Part shown: piece after piece, positions 18,943-28,010 of the stretch
Layout: every line of letters starts with the position of its first letter
How positions within the stretch are numbered: the stretch's first letter is position 1
Source: Nocardioides zhouii
Lineage (GTDB): Bacteria; Actinomycetota; Actinomycetes; Propionibacteriales; Nocardioidaceae
Assembly (NCBI RefSeq): GCF_004137345.1
Contig: NZ_SDWV01000010.1
Coordinates: 1 to 64,000 of the forward strand
DNA: 64,000 bases
Reading direction: 5' to 3'
Made by a program: the position numbers and the translations under genes
Notes under the pieces: model-generated
The model's input: only the letters and a program-made list of their open reading frames with translations
The model's database searches: none
Told to the model about the DNA's origin: nothing

Positions 18943-19835
18943 ACCGCCTCGCAGGGCTGCTCGGCGATCACAGGCCCGTGCTCCTCGACGGCGGCATGGG
19001 CACGCTGCTGCAGGACAGCGGTCTCGAGGACGGTGCTCCGGGTGAGCTCTGGAATCTGGAGAACCAGGAGGCCGTCCGCGCGGCACACACGGCGTACGCC
19101 GAGGCGGGCGCACGCGTCCTGACCACCAACACGTTCGGCGGGACGCGACCGCGCCTCGACATGCATGGCCTCGGCGACCGCCTCGCCGAGGTGAACCGGT
19201 CGGCCGCGCAGGTCGCGCGGTCGGTCGCCGACGAGCACGGCCTGCTCGTCGCGGGCGACCTCGGGCCGACCGGCGAGCTGCTGGCGCCGCTGGGCGTGCT
19301 CACCGGCGAGGAGGCGCAGGCGCTGTTCGCCGAGCAGCTGACCGCGCTGGTCGACGGTGGCATCGACCTCGTCCTGGTCGAGACGCTGAGCGACCTTGCC
19401 GAGGCGGACGCCGCGCTTGCAGCCGCGCGTGAGGTCGCACCCGACCTGCCGGTCGTGGTGACCCTGAGCTTCGACACCAACCTCCGCTCGATGATGGGCG
19501 TCCGGCCCGGCGACGCCGTCACCCACCTCGCAGCGGCCGGCGCCGACGCGGTCGGGGCCAACTGCGGTCGCGGCCCGGAGGAGATGGAGCTCATCGCCGC
19601 CGAGATGGTGGCCGCGCGACCCGACGGCCTGCTCCTGGTCGCCCAGTCCAACGCCGGCCTCCCGCAGGTGGTCGGCGACCACTTCGAGTACGACGCCAGC
19701 GCCGAGGACATGGCGGCCCACGCCGGTCGCCTCACGGACCTCGGCATCGACGTGGTCGGCGGGTGCTGCGGTTCGACGCCGGTCCACATCGCGGCGATGG
19801 CCGCCCTCCTCGGACGGGCCGGCGCACGACGCTGA
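18939..19835 (+). CDS. homocysteine S-methyltransferase family protein
   Basis: A 298-residue TIM-barrel methyltransferase. It starts with VLLDGGMGTLLQ, and zinc ligands are GANCG (about residue 207) and the paired cysteines of VGGCCGST (about 280). This is the homocysteine-binding module shared by MetH, BHMT and MmuM; no cobalamin or folate domain is present, so the methyl donor may be supplied by a partner or be a small methylated compound such as S-methylmethionine. It starts at ATG 18939, overlapping the upstream small gene, which is probably its partner. Confidence 0.88.
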   Translation: MNRLAGLLGDHRPVLLDGGMGTLLQDSGLEDGAPGELWNLENQEAVRAAHTAYAEAGARVLTTNTFGGTRPRLDMHGLGDRLAEVNRSAAQVARSVADEHGLLVAGDLGPTGELLAPLGVLTGEEAQALFAEQLTALVDGGIDLVLVETLSDLAEADAALAAAREVAPDLPVVVTLSFDTNLRSMMGVRPGDAVTHLAAAGADAVGANCGRGPEEMELIAAEMVAARPDGLLLVAQSNAGLPQVVGDHFEYDASAEDMAAHAGRLTDLGIDVVGGCCGSTPVHIAAMAALLGRAGARR

Positions 19836-19848
19836 CCTCCCGGAGGGC

Positions 19849-20745
19849 TCAGGCCCGGGGATCGTCCAGCACGTCGCGCCACGAGTGCTGCGGGTCGAAC
19901 CCGACCAGCTCGCGTGCCTTGTCGATGGCGTAGAAGGTCTCGTCGCGCCCCATCTCCCGGCGCACCTCGACCCCGTCGTAGAAGTGGTCGATGACCTCGG
20001 ACGTCGTCGCGGCCACCGACATGTCGGCGTTCGCGACGTTGAAGACCTCGTAGCCCAGGCCGTCGGTCTCGAGGCAGCGCTGCACCATCTGGCCGAGGTC
20101 GCGCACGTCGATGTAGGCGAACAGGTTGCGCCGCCGCAGCGACGGGTCCTCGAGGAACGGCGGGAACAGCTCGGCGTACTCGTGCGGCTCGATGACGTTG
20201 TTGATCCGCAGGCCGTAGATGTCGGCGCCCGACCGCGCATGGAACGACCTGGCCGTCACCTCGCCCGCGACCTTCGACATCGCGTACGAGTCCTCCGGGA
20301 CCGTCGGGTGCTCCTCGTCGACGGGCACGTAGAGCGGCTTTCGCTCACCCTGGGCGAAGCAGACGCCGTACGTCGTCTCCGAGCTCGCGAAGATGACCTT
20401 GCGGATGCCGAGCCGGGTCGTGGCCTCGAGGACGTGGTAGGTGCTGAGCGTGTTGGTCGCGTAGGTCGCGGCGTCCGGCTGCCGGAGGATCGCCGGGATC
20501 GCGGCGAAGTGCACGACCGCGTCGTACGTCGGCTTCTGCGGCAGGTCGAGCTCCTCGAACGTCGCCAGGCCGGCGAGGGCGGAGTAGACCTCGCCGGCAT
20601 CGGTGAGGTCCACCCGGAGGTCGGCCACGTCGGGGTGGTCGAGGGGCACCAGGTCGGCGTTGGTGACCTGGTGGCCCTGCTGGGCGAGGAAGGGAGCGAC
20701 GTGCTTGCCGGCCTTGCCGCTGCCGCCGGTGAAGAAGATGCGCAT
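19849..20745 (-). CDS. NAD-dependent epimerase/dehydratase (extended SDR)
   Basis: A 298-residue Rossmann-fold protein with the nucleotide-binding motif GGSGKAG at about residues 7-13, an Asp after beta-2 (NADLVPLDH) and the catalytic YAMSK (Tyr-x3-Lys). HFAAIPA and FASSETTYG fit sugar-nucleotide epimerase relatives. The substrate is unknown. AGGAAG lies 6 nt before the ATG, so this gene has a conventional ribosome-binding site, in contrast to the leaderless-type starts nearby. It is convergent with the homocysteine methyltransferase. Confidence 0.85.
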   Translation of the reverse strand: MRIFFTGGSGKAGKHVAPFLAQQGHQVTNADLVPLDHPDVADLRVDLTDAGEVYSALAGLATFEELDLPQKPTYDAVVHFAAIPAILRQPDAATYATNTLSTYHVLEATTRLGIRKVIFASSETTYGVCFAQGERKPLYVPVDEEHPTVPEDSYAMSKVAGEVTARSFHARSGADIYGLRINNVIEPHEYAELFPPFLEDPSLRRRNLFAYIDVRDLGQMVQRCLETDGLGYEVFNVANADMSVAATTSEVIDHFYDGVEVRREMGRDETFYAIDKARELVGFDPQHSWRDVLDDPRA

Positions 20746-20805
20746 GGTCCCTTCCTACCGGGCCGGTCCTCATCCGGTGTTGGCGACGGCGCGCACGATG
20801 GAGGC

Positions 20806-21963
20806 ATGAAGTCAGCACCCCTCGTCCTCGCCGGACTCGTCGCGGCACTCGCGGCCGGGTGTGCCGACAGCGCCTCGTCCGGAGCGCTGGGCGAGGTCAC
20901 GAGCGAGGGTGAGGACGCGTGGCCCTTCGTCGTCGAGGAGGTCGACCGCTTCGACGAGCCCTGGGCGATGGCGTTCCTGCCGGACGGCGACCTGCTGGTC
21001 ACCGAGCGCAGCGGCACCCTCCACCTGCGCGACGCCGACAGCGGCGAGCGGGTCGAGGTCGCCGGCACGCCGACAGTGGTGGACAGCGGGCAGGCCGGTC
21101 TCGGCGACGTCCTGCCGGGCCCGACGTACGCCGACGACGGGACGATCTACCTGAGCTGGGCCGAGGAGGGCGCCGGCGGGACGGGGGCTGCCGTCGGCCG
21201 GGCACGCCTGGCGACCGACGGGGGCGAGCCGAGGTTGGAGGACCTGGAGGTCATCTGGCGCCAGACGCCGAAGACCGGCGGCGACGGGCACCTGAGCCAC
21301 CGGCTTGCGCTCTCACCCGACGGCGAGCACCTCTTCGTGTCCTCCGGCGACCGGCAGCAGGGAGCGCCTGCGCAGGACACCAGCAACACCCTGGGCACGA
21401 TCGTGCGACTCACCCTCGACGGCGACCCCGCTCCCGGCAACCCGCTGGCGGACCGGGGCGGGGTCACGGCGGAGATCTGGAGCTGGGGCCACCGCAACCC
21501 GCTGGGCCTCGAGTTCGCGCCCGACGGGACGCTCTGGTCCTCCGAGATGGGTCCCGAGGGTGGCGACGAGCTGAACCTGGTCGAGGCCGGGTCCAACTAC
21601 GGGTGGCCGGAGGTGTCGAACGGCAGCGACTACGGCGGCGGCGAGATCCCCGACCACTCCGAGGGCGACGGCTATGCCGCACCGGCGATGTCGTGGAACC
21701 CGAGCATCTCCCCGGGGAGCCTGATGGTCTACGGCGGCGACCGCTTCGCCGACTGGCAGGGCGACGCGTTCCTCGGTGCGCTGTCCGGCGAGGCGCTGGT
21801 CCGGGTCGACCTCGACGGGACGAGCGCCGGCGAGGCCGAGGTCTACGACCTGGGTGAGCGGATCCGGTCCGTGGAGGAGGGACCCGACGGAGCGATCTGG
21901 CTCCTCGAGGACGAGGGCTCCGGCCGCCTGCTGCGCCTCACACCTGCGGCCGAGTCGTCCTGA
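20806..21963 (+). CDS. PQQ-dependent sugar dehydrogenase-like lipoprotein
   Basis: A 385-residue protein with a short signal peptide and lipobox ALAAGC (lipid-modified Cys19), then a six-bladed beta-propeller of the soluble glucose/aldose sugar dehydrogenase type: PWAMAFLPDGDLLVTERSG, GLGDVLPGPTY, LSHRLALSPDGEHLFVSSGD, GHRNPLGLEFAPDGTLWSSE and MGPEGGDELN. Family members oxidise aldoses with PQQ on the outer face of the membrane. No PQQ biosynthesis genes are in the window. The ATG is preceded by GGAGGC only 1-2 nt away; a CACGAT hexamer 6 nt before it may indicate leaderless expression. Confidence 0.9.
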   Translation: MKSAPLVLAGLVAALAAGCADSASSGALGEVTSEGEDAWPFVVEEVDRFDEPWAMAFLPDGDLLVTERSGTLHLRDADSGERVEVAGTPTVVDSGQAGLGDVLPGPTYADDGTIYLSWAEEGAGGTGAAVGRARLATDGGEPRLEDLEVIWRQTPKTGGDGHLSHRLALSPDGEHLFVSSGDRQQGAPAQDTSNTLGTIVRLTLDGDPAPGNPLADRGGVTAEIWSWGHRNPLGLEFAPDGTLWSSEMGPEGGDELNLVEAGSNYGWPEVSNGSDYGGGEIPDHSEGDGYAAPAMSWNPSISPGSLMVYGGDRFADWQGDAFLGALSGEALVRVDLDGTSAGEAEVYDLGERIRSVEEGPDGAIWLLEDEGSGRLLRLTPAAESS

Positions 21964-22027
21964 GGCACCGAGCGCCACGTGCAAAGGGTTCGTCGGTCGG
22001 CGCCGCACTGATCTAGTGTCGGCCGAC

Positions 22028-22954
22028 GTGACGGAATCCATGATCTCGGCGCGGGGACTGCGCAAGTCGTTCGGGGACTTCGAGGCGGTGAAGGGCATCG
22101 ACGTCGAGGTCCGCAAGGGCGAGGCCTTCGGCTTCCTCGGCCCCAACGGCGCCGGCAAGTCGAGCACGATGCGGATGATCGCGTCGGTCAGCCCGGTGAC
22201 ATCCGGTGAGCTGCGGATCTTCGGCATGGACCCGGCCACCGACGGACCGGCGATCCGCGGGCGTCTCGGCGTCTGCCCGCAGGAGGACACGCTCGACAAC
22301 GAGCTCAACGTCTTCGACAACCTCTACATCTACGGCCGCTACTTCGGCATCGACCGCGCCACCTGCCGCGACCGCGCCACCGAGCTGCTCGAGTTCGCGC
22401 AGATCACCGAGAAGGCGAAGTCCAAGGTCGAGGACCTCTCCGGCGGCATGAAGCGGCGCCTCACGATCGCCCGCAGCCTGATCAACAACCCCGACCTCCT
22501 GCTGCTCGACGAGCCGACCACCGGCCTCGACCCGCAGGCCCGCCACGTCCTGTGGGACCAGCTCTTCCGCCTGAAGCAGGCCGGCGTGACGCTCGTGATC
22601 ACCACCCACTACATGGACGAGGCCGAGCAGCTCTGCGACCGTCTCGTCGTGATGGACAAGGGCCTCATCGCGGCCGAGGGCTCGCCGCGCGAGCTCATCG
22701 ACGCGCACTCGACCCGCGAGGTCGCCGAGCTGCGCTTCGGAGTCGGCGAGCACGAGGGCCTGGCCGGCAAGGTCGAGGACCTCGGCGAGCGCGTCGAGGT
22801 GCTCCCCGACCGGCTGCTCGTCTACTCCGACCACGGCGAGGAGGTCGTCACGGCGGTCCTCGACCGCGGCCTCCAGCCGATCGCGACGCTCGTCCGCCGC
22901 TCCACCCTCGAGGACGTCTTCCTGCGCCTCACCGGCCGGAGCCTGGCCGACTGA
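22028..22954 (+). CDS. ABC transporter ATP-binding protein (DrrA/NodI type)
   Basis: A 308-residue ATPase with Walker A GPNGAGKS (38-45), Q-loop CPQEDTLD, signature LSGGM (137-141) and Walker B LLLLDEPTTGLDP (157-169), with a C-terminal extension typical of DrrA/CcmA-like exporters. It starts at GTG 22028, 8 nt after TAGTGT; an in-frame ATG at 22040 is an alternative. The stop overlaps the next start (TGATG). With the two permeases downstream it forms an ABC-2 exporter; the substrate (drug, lipid or polysaccharide) is unknown. Confidence 0.93.
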   Translation: MTESMISARGLRKSFGDFEAVKGIDVEVRKGEAFGFLGPNGAGKSSTMRMIASVSPVTSGELRIFGMDPATDGPAIRGRLGVCPQEDTLDNELNVFDNLYIYGRYFGIDRATCRDRATELLEFAQITEKAKSKVEDLSGGMKRRLTIARSLINNPDLLLLDEPTTGLDPQARHVLWDQLFRLKQAGVTLVITTHYMDEAEQLCDRLVVMDKGLIAAEGSPRELIDAHSTREVAELRFGVGEHEGLAGKVEDLGERVEVLPDRLLVYSDHGEEVVTAVLDRGLQPIATLVRRSTLEDVFLRLTGRSLAD

Positions 22955-23781
22955 TGGCAACCGACACCAGCCCCGTCACGTCGCGGCCCGCCGGCACCCT
23001 GTCGGCGTACGAGGGGTTCACGCGGCAGTACGACTACTGGCTCACCGTCTACAAGCGCACCTGGCGCGGGGGAGTGGTGAGCTCGTTCGCCACCCCGCTG
23101 TTCTACGTCGTCGCGATGGGCGTGCTGCTCGGCGGCTTCATCGACGCCGACCCGGAGCGGCTCGAGGGGGCGGCGTCCTACCTCGCCTTCGTCGTGCCCG
23201 GCCTCGTCGCGGCGCATGCGATGACGATCGCGGTCAGCGAGTCGACGTACCCCGTGATGGGCGCGATCAAGTGGCACAAGACGTTCTACGCCCAGCTCGC
23301 GACGCCGCTCGCGGTGCGCGACCTGGTCAACGCGTTCCTGGGGTTCGTGCTGTTCCGGGTCGCGTCGGCATGCGCGGTCTTCATGCTCGTGCTGGCGCCC
23401 TTCGGCGTCTTCGAGAGCTGGTGGGGACCGTTCCTCGCGTGGGTCTCGCAGGTGCTGGTCGGGATGGCCTTCGCGACGCTGACCTTCGGCTACTCAGCGC
23501 GGCTGAAGTCCGAGGAGGGCTTCGGCGTTCTGTTCCGCCTCGGCGTGCTGCCGCTCACGCTGTTCTCCGGGGCGTTCTTCCCGATCACCAACCTCGGGCC
23601 GGTGCTGGAGTGGGTCGCCCGGCTGACCCCGCTGTGGCACGGCGTCTCCCTGTCGCGGATGCTCTGCCTCGACACGGTCGACTGGCCGCTCGCCGCGCTC
23701 AACGCGGGCGTCCTGGTCGTGCTCTCCGTCGTCGGCTGGCGCTGGGCCGTCACCGGCCTCGAGAAGCGGCTGGAGTCCTGA
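22954..23781 (+). CDS. ABC-2 type transporter permease (first)
   Basis: A 275-residue integral membrane protein with about six hydrophobic segments and the ABC-2 motif SGAFFPITNLGPVLEWVARLTPLWHGVSLSR near the C-terminus, cited here in part only: its core is SGAFFPI. The start ATG overlaps the ATPase stop by 1 bp. The second permease follows after 1 bp, so the pair probably forms a heterodimeric channel with two ATPase subunits. Confidence 0.9.
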   Translation: MATDTSPVTSRPAGTLSAYEGFTRQYDYWLTVYKRTWRGGVVSSFATPLFYVVAMGVLLGGFIDADPERLEGAASYLAFVVPGLVAAHAMTIAVSESTYPVMGAIKWHKTFYAQLATPLAVRDLVNAFLGFVLFRVASACAVFMLVLAPFGVFESWWGPFLAWVSQVLVGMAFATLTFGYSARLKSEEGFGVLFRLGVLPLTLFSGAFFPITNLGPVLEWVARLTPLWHGVSLSRMLCLDTVDWPLAALNAGVLVVLSVVGWRWAVTGLEKRLES

Positions 23782-23782
23782 C

Positions 23783-24583
23783 ATGGCCCTCGTGACCGCA
23801 ATCCCGGCGCCCCTGACGCCGGTGCACGCCGCCCGCGTGCTGGTGCTGCGCAACTTCGTCGTCTACAAGTCCGCCTGGAAGCTCTTCCTGACGGGCTTCC
23901 TCGAGCCGGTGCTCTACCTCTTCTCCATCGGCATCGGCGTGGGCCAGCTGATCGACTCGTTCGAGTTCCACGGCGAGCAGGTGCCGTACGCCGCATTCGT
24001 CGCACCGGCGATGCTTGCCACCTCGGCCTTCAACGGTGCGCTCCTCGACAGCACGTTCAACGTGTTCTTCAAGCTCAAGTACGAAAAGCTCTACGACCAG
24101 ATGCTCGCCACCCCGCTGACCACCGGCGACATCGCGCGCGGGGAGATCACGTGGGGCCTGCTCCGCGGCTCGGTCTACTCCGCCGCCTTCCTCGTCGTGA
24201 TGCTGGCGATGGGGCTGGTCGACTCGTGGTGGGCGGTGCTGGCGCTGCCGGCGGCCATCCTCATCGCGTTCGCCTTCTCTGCGGTCTGCATGGCGCTGAC
24301 GACATGGATGACGAGCTGGCAGGACTTCGACAAGATCACGCTCGCCCAGATGCCGCTCTTCCTGTTCTCGGCGACGTTCTTCCCGGTCGAGGCGTTCGGC
24401 GACGGCGTCCTGCGCTGGATCGTCGAGGCCACTCCGCTCTACCGAGGCGTCGTGCTGTGCCGCGAGCTCACGACGGGTGTCGTGACCTGGGAGTCGGCGG
24501 TCTCGGTCGTCTACCTCGTCGTGATGGGCATCGTCGGCCTGCTCGTCGTACGCCGTCGTCTGGATGCGCTGCTGCTCACCTGA
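23783..24583 (+). CDS. ABC-2 type transporter permease (second)
   Basis: A 266-residue membrane protein paralogous to the preceding permease: about six transmembrane segments, SWQDFDKITLAQMPLFLFS and the ABC-2 signature FSATFFPVEAFG, then TPLYRGVVLCREL. It is the third gene of a compact operon with 1-bp gaps. A NodJ/DrrB-like role is inferred. No regulator gene is next to the operon. Confidence 0.9.
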   Translation: MALVTAIPAPLTPVHAARVLVLRNFVVYKSAWKLFLTGFLEPVLYLFSIGIGVGQLIDSFEFHGEQVPYAAFVAPAMLATSAFNGALLDSTFNVFFKLKYEKLYDQMLATPLTTGDIARGEITWGLLRGSVYSAAFLVVMLAMGLVDSWWAVLALPAAILIAFAFSAVCMALTTWMTSWQDFDKITLAQMPLFLFSATFFPVEAFGDGVLRWIVEATPLYRGVVLCRELTTGVVTWESAVSVVYLVVMGIVGLLVVRRRLDALLLT

Positions 24584-24624
24584 CCCTCTGGTCAGGAAGT
24601 CCCGCCGGACCTAGGTTGCTGGGC

Positions 24625-26241
24625 ATGGACTCCTACGCACAGGGCGACGCCGCACCGGCACTGCTGGAGGAGACGATCGGCGCCAGCCTCGCGCGGACAG
24701 TGGCGGCGTACGCCGACCGCGAGGCGCTCGTCGAGTGCGCGAGCGGTCGTCGGTGGACGTGGGCCGAGCTCGACCGCGACGTCGACGACGTCGCGCGCGG
24801 TCTGATCGGGGCCGGTATCGAGAAGGGTGACCGCGTCGGCATCTGGGGCCCGAACAGCGCCGAGTGGACGCTCGTCCAGCTCGCGACCGCGAAGATCGGC
24901 GCGATCCTGGTCAACGTCAACCCGTCCTACCGCACCCACGAGTTCGCCTACGTCGTGAACCAGAGCGGGATGCGGTTGCTGGTGAGCGCGACGACGTTCA
25001 AGACCAGCGACTACCGCGCGATGATCGCGGACACGGCCGAGCAGAACGCGAGCCTGGAGCGCGTCGTCCACCTCGACGACGCGCACAGCTGGGCGGGGCT
25101 GCTGGCTGCCGGGGAGGGCGTCGGCCCGGACGACCTGCAAACGCGCGCGGCGTCGCTCGACCCCCACGATCCGATCAACATCCAGTACACGTCGGGCACG
25201 ACAGGCTTCCCCAAGGGAGCCACCCTGAGCCACCGCAACATCCTCAACAACGGCTACCTCGTGGGCGAGACCTGCCGCTACACCGAGGCCGACCGGGTCT
25301 GCATCCCGGTGCCCTTCTACCACTGCTTCGGCATGGTGATGGGCAACCTCGCGTGCACCACCCACGGCGCGACGATGATCATCCCGGCGCCGGGCTTCGA
25401 CCCGTCCCTCACGCTCCGTGCGGTCTCCGACGAGAGGTGCACGTCGCTCTACGGCGTGCCCACGATGTTCATCGCCGAGTGGGCACTGCCGGACCTGTCG
25501 GCGTACGACCTCGGCACCGTGCGCACCGGCATCATGGCCGGCTCGCCGTGCCCCGAGGAGATGATGAAGAAGCTCATCGACGCGGGCATCGACGAGATGA
25601 CGATCGCGTACGGCATGACCGAGACGTCGCCCGTCTCGACGCAGACCCGCACCGACGACTCGCTCGAGCGCAAGGTCGGCACGGTGGGGCGCGTCGCCCC
25701 GCACCTCGAGGTCAGGATCGTCGATCCCGTCACCGGGGACACGCTGCCGCGGGGCGAGGCGGGGGAGTTCTGCACCCGCGGCTACTCCGTGATGCTCGGG
25801 TACTGGCAGGACGAGGAGAAGACGCGCGAGGCCATCGACGCCGACGGCTGGATGCACACCGGCGACCTCGGCGTGATGGACGACGACGGCTACCTCCGGA
25901 TCACCGGACGCATCAAGGACATGGTCATCCGCGGCGGGGAGAACATCTATCCCCGCGAGATCGAGGAGTTCCTCTACACCCACCCCGACATCGAGGACGT
26001 TCAGGTCGTGGGCGTCCCCGACGACAAGTACGGCGAGGAGCTGTGCGCGTGGCTGCGGATGCGGCCGGGCACCCAGCCGCTCGACACCGACGCCGTACGC
26101 GCCTTCGCCAACGGCAAGCTGGCGCACTACAAGATCCCGCGCTACGTCATGGTCGTCGAGGAGTTCCCGATGACCGTGACCGGCAAGGTGCGCAAGGTCG
26201 AGATCCGCGAGGTCTCGACGCGCGAGCTCGGCCTCGCCTAG
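24625..26241 (+). CDS. AMP-binding fatty acyl-CoA synthetase (FadD35-like)
   Basis: A 538-residue acyl/aryl-CoA ligase with the AMP-binding P-loop YTSGTTGFPKGAT (about 190), the YGMTETSPVS adenylate motif (about 330), the hinge-region GDLGVMDDDGYLRITGRIKD (about 413-432) and the C-terminal catalytic lysine in MTVTGKVRK. It activates a carboxylic acid, probably a fatty acid, to the CoA thioester. ATG 24625 is 7 nt after TAGGTT, a leaderless-type start; the frame is open upstream but that region is coding for the permease in another frame. It is convergent with the ECF sigma gene, overlapping by 4 bp. Confidence 0.92.
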   Translation: MDSYAQGDAAPALLEETIGASLARTVAAYADREALVECASGRRWTWAELDRDVDDVARGLIGAGIEKGDRVGIWGPNSAEWTLVQLATAKIGAILVNVNPSYRTHEFAYVVNQSGMRLLVSATTFKTSDYRAMIADTAEQNASLERVVHLDDAHSWAGLLAAGEGVGPDDLQTRAASLDPHDPINIQYTSGTTGFPKGATLSHRNILNNGYLVGETCRYTEADRVCIPVPFYHCFGMVMGNLACTTHGATMIIPAPGFDPSLTLRAVSDERCTSLYGVPTMFIAEWALPDLSAYDLGTVRTGIMAGSPCPEEMMKKLIDAGIDEMTIAYGMTETSPVSTQTRTDDSLERKVGTVGRVAPHLEVRIVDPVTGDTLPRGEAGEFCTRGYSVMLGYWQDEEKTREAIDADGWMHTGDLGVMDDDGYLRITGRIKDMVIRGGENIYPREIEEFLYTHPDIEDVQVVGVPDDKYGEELCAWLRMRPGTQPLDTDAVRAFANGKLAHYKIPRYVMVVEEFPMTVTGKVRKVEIREVSTRELGLA

Positions 26242-26828
26242 GTCGCTCGCTCACCTCGGACCAGCGCCGGTCGCGTGCCAGGTGGTCCCGTCATTGCCTC
26301 CCTCAGCTCGAGTCGTGCGCGGCTCATCCGGCTCTTCACGGTGCCGTTCGGGATGCCGAGCATGAACGCGGCCTCGCGAGTGGTCAGTCCGTCGAGGACC
26401 CTGGCCTGGACCACGGCGCGCAGCTCGGGCGAGAGGCGCTCCAGTGCGACGCCGACAGTGCTGTACTGCACCCGCGCCAACACCTCCTCCTCCGCGGACG
26501 CTGCGTCGGAGCTGCGCAGGGTGACCAGGAGATCGACGACGTCCCTGCGCGGCTGGAGTCGGTGCAGGAGCGACCGGATCGCGATGCCCCACAGCCAGGC
26601 GCCCACCTCGCCCTCGGCCCGCCACCCCGGGTTGCGCCACACGGCCAGGAAGGTGTCGGACACCGCCTCGTCCACGATCGAGGTGTCGGCGCACCGGTGC
26701 GTCAGGCGTGCTGTCAACCACGGCCCGTGACGGAGGAAGAGCTCATGGAGTGCGCCCCAGTCCTCAGCGCGCACGCCGACGACCAGCTCGGCATCGCTCG
26801 CCTGCGCCCATCCGCCGTCAGTCTCCAT
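26238..26828 (-). CDS. ECF-type RNA polymerase sigma factor
   Basis: A 196-residue sigma-70 family protein. Region 2 is about residues 20-90 (VDEAVSDTFLAVWRNPGW), region 4 about 130-185 (LERLSPELRAVVQARVLDGL and LTTREAAFMLGIPNGTVKSR). There is no C-terminal extension and no adjacent anti-sigma factor gene. The start ATG 26828 is chosen because the conserved region begins about 15 residues later. It diverges from the secreted SOD-like gene across 148 bp, which could be its target (inference). Confidence 0.88.
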   Translation of the reverse strand: METDGGWAQASDAELVVGVRAEDWGALHELFLRHGPWLTARLTHRCADTSIVDEAVSDTFLAVWRNPGWRAEGEVGAWLWGIAIRSLLHRLQPRRDVVDLLVTLRSSDAASAEEEVLARVQYSTVGVALERLSPELRAVVQARVLDGLTTREAAFMLGIPNGTVKSRMSRARLELREAMTGPPGTRPALVRGERAT

Positions 26829-26976
26829 GGCCTGCACGTCCTCTTGTGCCCACGACCCCCGCGGTGTCCCACCATGATCCTCGTCCGGACGGACCGGTCT
26901 GGACCGGCGAACCGTCGGGAGGTCGGCGAGGCACAACTGATGAGGCCCCGTCCGGGACCAGTCCGGAGACATCCCC

Positions 26977-27471
26977 ATGACCAGACTCATGATCGGCGCC
27001 GTGATCGGCGCAGGAGTTCTCGCGGCAGTGCCCGCGATCGCGATCGCCGGCAACGTCCTCGTCGACCACGGACGGGGACCCACGGTGGTCCACGACGTCG
27101 CGTATGCGGGTGTCCGCACCCAGGTGCACTCCTGGGCGCGCGACGGTGGCACCGACGTGCGCCTCATGGTGCGTGGCCTGCCCGCCAACCGCCCCTTCGG
27201 TGCACACGTCCACGTGACCCCCTGCGGCACCGACCCGCTGGCGTCAGGAGGCCACTACCAGCACGGCACGACGGGCACCCTGGCCGAACGTGAGGTGTGG
27301 CTGGACTTCACCACGGACGAGGAGGGCAACGGCGTGGGTTCGACCCACATTTCGTGGCTCATCGCCGCCGGCACCGCGGGCTCCGTGGTGATCCACGCCA
27401 ACCCGACCAACACGACGACCGGTGCGGCAGGCCCCAGACAGGTGTGCACGAACGTGCCGTTCGGGGAGTAG
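26977..27471 (+). CDS. secreted Cu/Zn superoxide dismutase-like protein
   Basis: A 164-residue protein with a signal peptide (about residues 1-24) and the SOD fold: H77-V-H79 (copper ligands), H93 in GGHY, H140 in VVIHAN and C83/C157 placed as the SOD disulfide. The zinc loop is much shortened: between H93 and D110 there is H96 but not the full H-x8-H-x2-D set, so zinc binding may be lost, as reported for copper-only SODs such as M. tuberculosis SodC. It may dismutate superoxide at the cell surface, or be a non-catalytic relative. The ATG follows a GGAGAC sequence by 6 nt. Confidence 0.82.
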   Translation: MTRLMIGAVIGAGVLAAVPAIAIAGNVLVDHGRGPTVVHDVAYAGVRTQVHSWARDGGTDVRLMVRGLPANRPFGAHVHVTPCGTDPLASGGHYQHGTTGTLAEREVWLDFTTDEEGNGVGSTHISWLIAAGTAGSVVIHANPTNTTTGAAGPRQVCTNVPFGE

Positions 27472-27479
27472 CCCGCGGC

Positions 27480-27968
27480 TCAGCCGAGGACCTTCTGCAG
27501 CCAGGTGAGGTCGATCCACCGGTCGAACTTGCGCCCGGCGCCCCGCATGGTGCCCACCACCTCGAAGCCGCAGGCGCGGTGCAGGGCGAGGCTCGCGTCA
27601 TTGGGCAGGGCGACGCCGGCCACGACGAGGTGCACACCGTCGTCGACCAGCAGCGCCAGGAGGGTTTCGTACAGGGCCCGGCCGGTGCCGAGTCCCTGGT
27701 GATCGGGCGCGACGTAGACGCCTGTCTCGCGGGTGTGGAGGTAGGCCGGCCTGGGCCGGTAGGGAGCCGAGCTCGCATAGCCGACGACGGTGCCGCGGTG
27801 CTCGGCGACGAGGAAGTGCTCGCCGGGCCCGTCCGCGGCCAGCTTGTCCCGCCACAGCTCCATCGGGCGCGGCTCGAGGTCGAAGGTGGCGTGGCCCTCG
27901 AGCGCCTCACGGGCATAGATCTGGGAGAGCTCGAGCAGGTCGGCAGGAACCGCGCGACGGATGTCCAT
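27480..27968 (-). CDS. GNAT-family N-acetyltransferase (Pat/YncA-like)
   Basis: A 162-residue acetyltransferase with the acetyl-CoA-binding loop around HQGLGTGRALYETLL (Q/R-x2-G-x-G/A), VYVAPDHQGLG, and late HRACGFEVVGTMRGAGRKF. The pattern DRWIDLTWLQ at the C-terminus is typical of phosphinothricin/methionine-sulfoximine acetyltransferase relatives (Pat, YncA). The substrate is unproven. The ATG at 27968 lies 6 nt after GACAAT. It is convergent with the SOD-like gene. Confidence 0.88.
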   Translation of the reverse strand: MDIRRAVPADLLELSQIYAREALEGHATFDLEPRPMELWRDKLAADGPGEHFLVAEHRGTVVGYASSAPYRPRPAYLHTRETGVYVAPDHQGLGTGRALYETLLALLVDDGVHLVVAGVALPNDASLALHRACGFEVVGTMRGAGRKFDRWIDLTWLQKVLG

Positions 27969-28010
27969 TCCCCCATTGTCCCCGGCTGACCGGCTGGTTG
28001 GATGTCGGGC

